In this document: positions 20,956 to 23,084 of the stretch, one piece after another
Numbering within the stretch: position 1 is the first letter of the stretch
Layout: each line of letters begins with the position of its first letter
Source: Pelargonium nanum
Lineage: Eukaryota > Streptophyta > Magnoliopsida > Geraniales > Geraniaceae
Reading direction: 5' to 3'
NCBI GenBank assembly: GCA_036897485.1
Contig: JAYMTF010001495.1
Coordinates: 1-23,084, forward strand
Length of the DNA: 23,084 nt
The notes under the pieces: model-generated
What the model saw: the letters and a program-made list of their open reading frames with translations, nothing else
What the model was told of the DNA's origin: nothing
Databases searched by the model: none
Translations under genes and position numbers: made by a program

Positions 20956-21015
20956 GAGTGACACGTGTCACTCTCAATTCTCCAATTGCACATCCAATTG
21001 AATGACACGTGTCAT
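20956..21015. repeat. Two ACACGTGT palindromes in a 46-bp repeat
   Basis: GAGTGACACGTGTCACTC (20956-20973) is a perfect 18-bp palindrome. ATGACACGTGTCAT (21002-21015) is a perfect 14-bp one. Both follow AATTGA, so the unit is duplicated. ACACGTGTC is a G-box/ABRE core, but no gene lies within 1.8 kb on this side. Confidence 0.8.
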
Positions 21016-21789
21016 CAATTTCAAATTAAAATTATAATTCAATATTAAAATTAATAATAAAAACAAATATAATTGTTATAGATAATTACTTTTTTCAACT
21101 TGATATAGATAATTGTTGTTAGTTAATTATTATTCTCATAATAGAATTTATATTAGAAAATAAAATGATAAATTTAAAAAATTGTATCTTTCATATGTGT
21201 TGATAACCGATCATTATCTAAGGTTATAAAATATATCACTTAAAATAGACAAAAATTATTTACATGCTTAAATATTATAACTAATATTAATTCATATTTC
21301 ATCACTAACCTATTATTTATATGGTTTATTGAACACAAAAATAATATAATCTTATATTATATTTAGTGAACATATATACATGTGTGTGTTCTTTAAACTA
21401 ATAAAGTAGTCATAACTTCAAAAAAAAAAGAAGTTCACAAGTCGTATACAAATTCACTAAACTTATTATATATAAAATTAATTTAAGTTCGACATTACTA
21501 TATTTAAAATTTTAGATTTTAGTGTGTTTTATTAAGTGAATTTAATGAGTTAAATGTTTTCTTTCTCGTGTTCATTAGATTTAGTAGCTAAAATTTTCAA
21601 AATATAATAGTTTGTATCTAACTAAATATATGTATTTAAAATAATATTTTCATTTATCTCAAATTTTGATAAACAACAAAACTATATTTTTATCTAAATC
21701 AAATTTCAAAATCAAGCAATCCTATACAAAATATCTAGGATTCAAAATGTATCTATTCTTTATTTTTCTAGGTTACTCATTACATTTTA

Positions 21790-22095
21790 TTTGTTTTTGC
21801 AGACAGTCACCACAATGAACAAATATTAAGAAATTCTAATTTATTGTTCTTCTTCTCTCCTTTCTATGTTTCACTAATTGTCTCTACATTATTAATTCAT
21901 TTTAATGAAATTTGGCATATGTTAGTTATTTGTTCCATTCAATTTGTTTTTGCAGAGAGACACCATAAGAAACACGTATTAAGAAATCATAATTTAAGGT
22001 TCTTATTCTCTTCCTTCTATGTTTCTTTAATTTTATTTACACAATTAATTCATTTGTTCTAAAATTTGACATTTGTTACTTTTTGTTATTACATA
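21790..22095. repeat. 153-bp imperfect tandem repeat
   Basis: TTTGTTTTTGCAGA occurs at 21790 and 21943. Each copy continues with CACCA.AA..AAC....ATTAAGAAAT, a TTCTATGTTTC block and ATTAATTCATTT in the same order. Identity is roughly three quarters. No protein is encoded. Confidence 0.75.
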
Positions 22096-22924
22096 TGAAA
22101 ATACTTATGAACCAATATGAACCATATATTTAATACGCATTTAAAAAAAATATTATTTTCATTTACATTTGTTCATTTCCTATAGACATTCGATATTCTA
22201 CTTCAATACACAAGTTCTTCGTCTAAACTTCGATCTCCTTATTCAAGATAGGATTTCAATTTAAACATTAGGCCTTTTGTCGGTAAAATATTTTTGAACT
22301 AATCTTAAGGGTATATATATTGATAAATAAAAATTATACATTTGTTCAAATCAAACGTAGATTTAAAATGCAAATGAAAATAAATAGGTCTATATTTATA
22401 TTTTAATAAATTTAAATTAAATTATATATTTAAAATAGCTTATTCATGGTTATTTATTTTGTAAAAATACTAAAATTTTGAAATTGAATTAAATAATTTA
22501 TTATTTATTAGGAAATTAAATTAAATTATATATATTAAAGAAGTCACAATCCAATGCATGGTAAATGGTTTTTTTACATATCAATTATCCGATAGATGAT
22601 AATTTTAATTTTCTATTATTTTTTTCATATGTCATTGTATAGTGTTATTACTATTACAATTATTTTACTATTTAAAGCAAACATTATTATTAGCGCAATA
22701 AGAATTAGAAGAAGATTCTCAATTAATCTCCCTTAAATTTGAAGTTTGTTTGTTCTTTTTTTTTTTAAAGATAAAGTTTGAATTATTAGGAAGAATACAA
22801 ATGCACTATTTGATATGTGTCTACCTAACTATTAGATAAATATTTGATTAAAAAAGACTATTAGATAAATATTTACTAAATTCAAAATTTCAAACGGAAG
22901 ATTGTTAAAATGTGACATATAGGT

Positions 22925-23084
22925 ATCGTTTGGGAACTCTTTTTTTTTATAAGGGAAAGTTGAGGTGATAAGGGCAAGTTGGAAGTCAAACTCAAATCCT
23001 ATGTTTGGGAAAATAGTCAAGGAAAGTGGGTGGGAAAGTAACTTTCCCAAGTTGAGTAATTTTCCCACATACATGGGAATCCAA
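22925..23084. mobile_element. Probable MITE, cut by the window edge
   Basis: GTATCGTTTGGGAACTC at the left resembles plant DNA-transposon termini, and the following sequence repeats GGGAAAGT / ACTTTCCC in both orientations, with an exact 17-bp palindrome at 23032-23048. The right end lies outside the window, so no terminal pairing can be shown. Confidence 0.35.

Larger units (their letters stand above)
20456..23084. other. Transposon-rich AT-rich tail without genes
   Basis: Very AT-rich with no exon-like stretch on either strand. It contains the Helitron end, the palindrome pair, the 153-bp repeat and the probable MITE end listed separately. The other open frames here are low-complexity T/A runs. 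Confidence 0.65.

Noticed and set aside
21414..21438. AACTTC-A10-GAAGTT hairpin
   Set aside because: A 6-bp stem around a poly-A loop is expected by chance in DNA this AT-rich.
21844..22062. Phe/Ser-rich plus-strand frame
   Set aside because: It spans the 153-bp tandem repeat and is T-rich low-complexity translation.
1..23084. CRISPR arrays, operons, phage or biosynthetic clusters
   Set aside because: No spaced short repeats, no ribosome-binding-site-led gene trains and no such genes. The window is plant nuclear DNA with introns.

Overview
This is a nuclear genomic window from a dicot-type flowering plant. The three genes have GT-AG introns, AT-rich introns and spacers, plant-specific protein families (ROH1/DUF793, the plant RGG-tailed Alba type), and plant-type transposon debris (TRIM, hAT MITEs, a Helitron end, a 5S rRNA-derived repeat). 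The species cannot be named from the sequence alone. Nothing suggests a prokaryote or an organelle.

Layout. (1) 1-857: upstream region and probable 5' leader with a CT microsatellite. (2) 858-9735, + strand: a 15-exon gene for an 806-residue FAM135-like protein (DUF3657 plus a DUF676 serine-esterase/lipase domain; Arabidopsis ZW18/At1g58350 type). All 15 exons join in frame. Introns 4 and 6 carry a miniature LTR element and an internally deleted LTR retrotransposon. Intron 11 appears to use a GC donor. (3) 9736-11047: convergent spacer with poly(A) signals on both sides, a 36-bp tandem duplication and a hAT-like MITE. (4) 11048-12223, - strand: an intronless 391-residue ROH1/BYPASS-related protein, probably with a 5' UTR intron. 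(5) 12980-15161: AT-rich spacer with a decayed 5S rRNA-derived segment and a 77-bp tandem duplication. (6) 15162-19076, - strand: an 8-exon gene for a 251-residue Alba-domain RNA-binding protein with RGG/RG tracts, with a TATA box at 19294-19301 and a MITE in intron 2. (7) 19320-23084: a transposon-rich, gene-free tail with a hAT MITE bearing a near-8-bp target duplication, an RNase H (RVT_3) fragment of a LINE-like element, a Helitron 3' terminus, two ACACGTGT palindromes, a 153-bp tandem repeat and part of another probable MITE at the window edge.

The three genes do not form an operon-like unit, and I see no functional link between them: lipid/ester hydrolysis, exocyst-associated secretion and RNA binding. 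The exon models are manual splice-site readings supported by frame continuity and family resemblance. They would need transcript data to confirm. I found no convincing undescribed molecular system. The most distinctive observations are the GC-AG intron that splits the esterase HGFQ-GH motif, the 5S-derived repeat, the Helitron end next to duplicated palindromes, and an orphan first-exon-like ORF at 12866.
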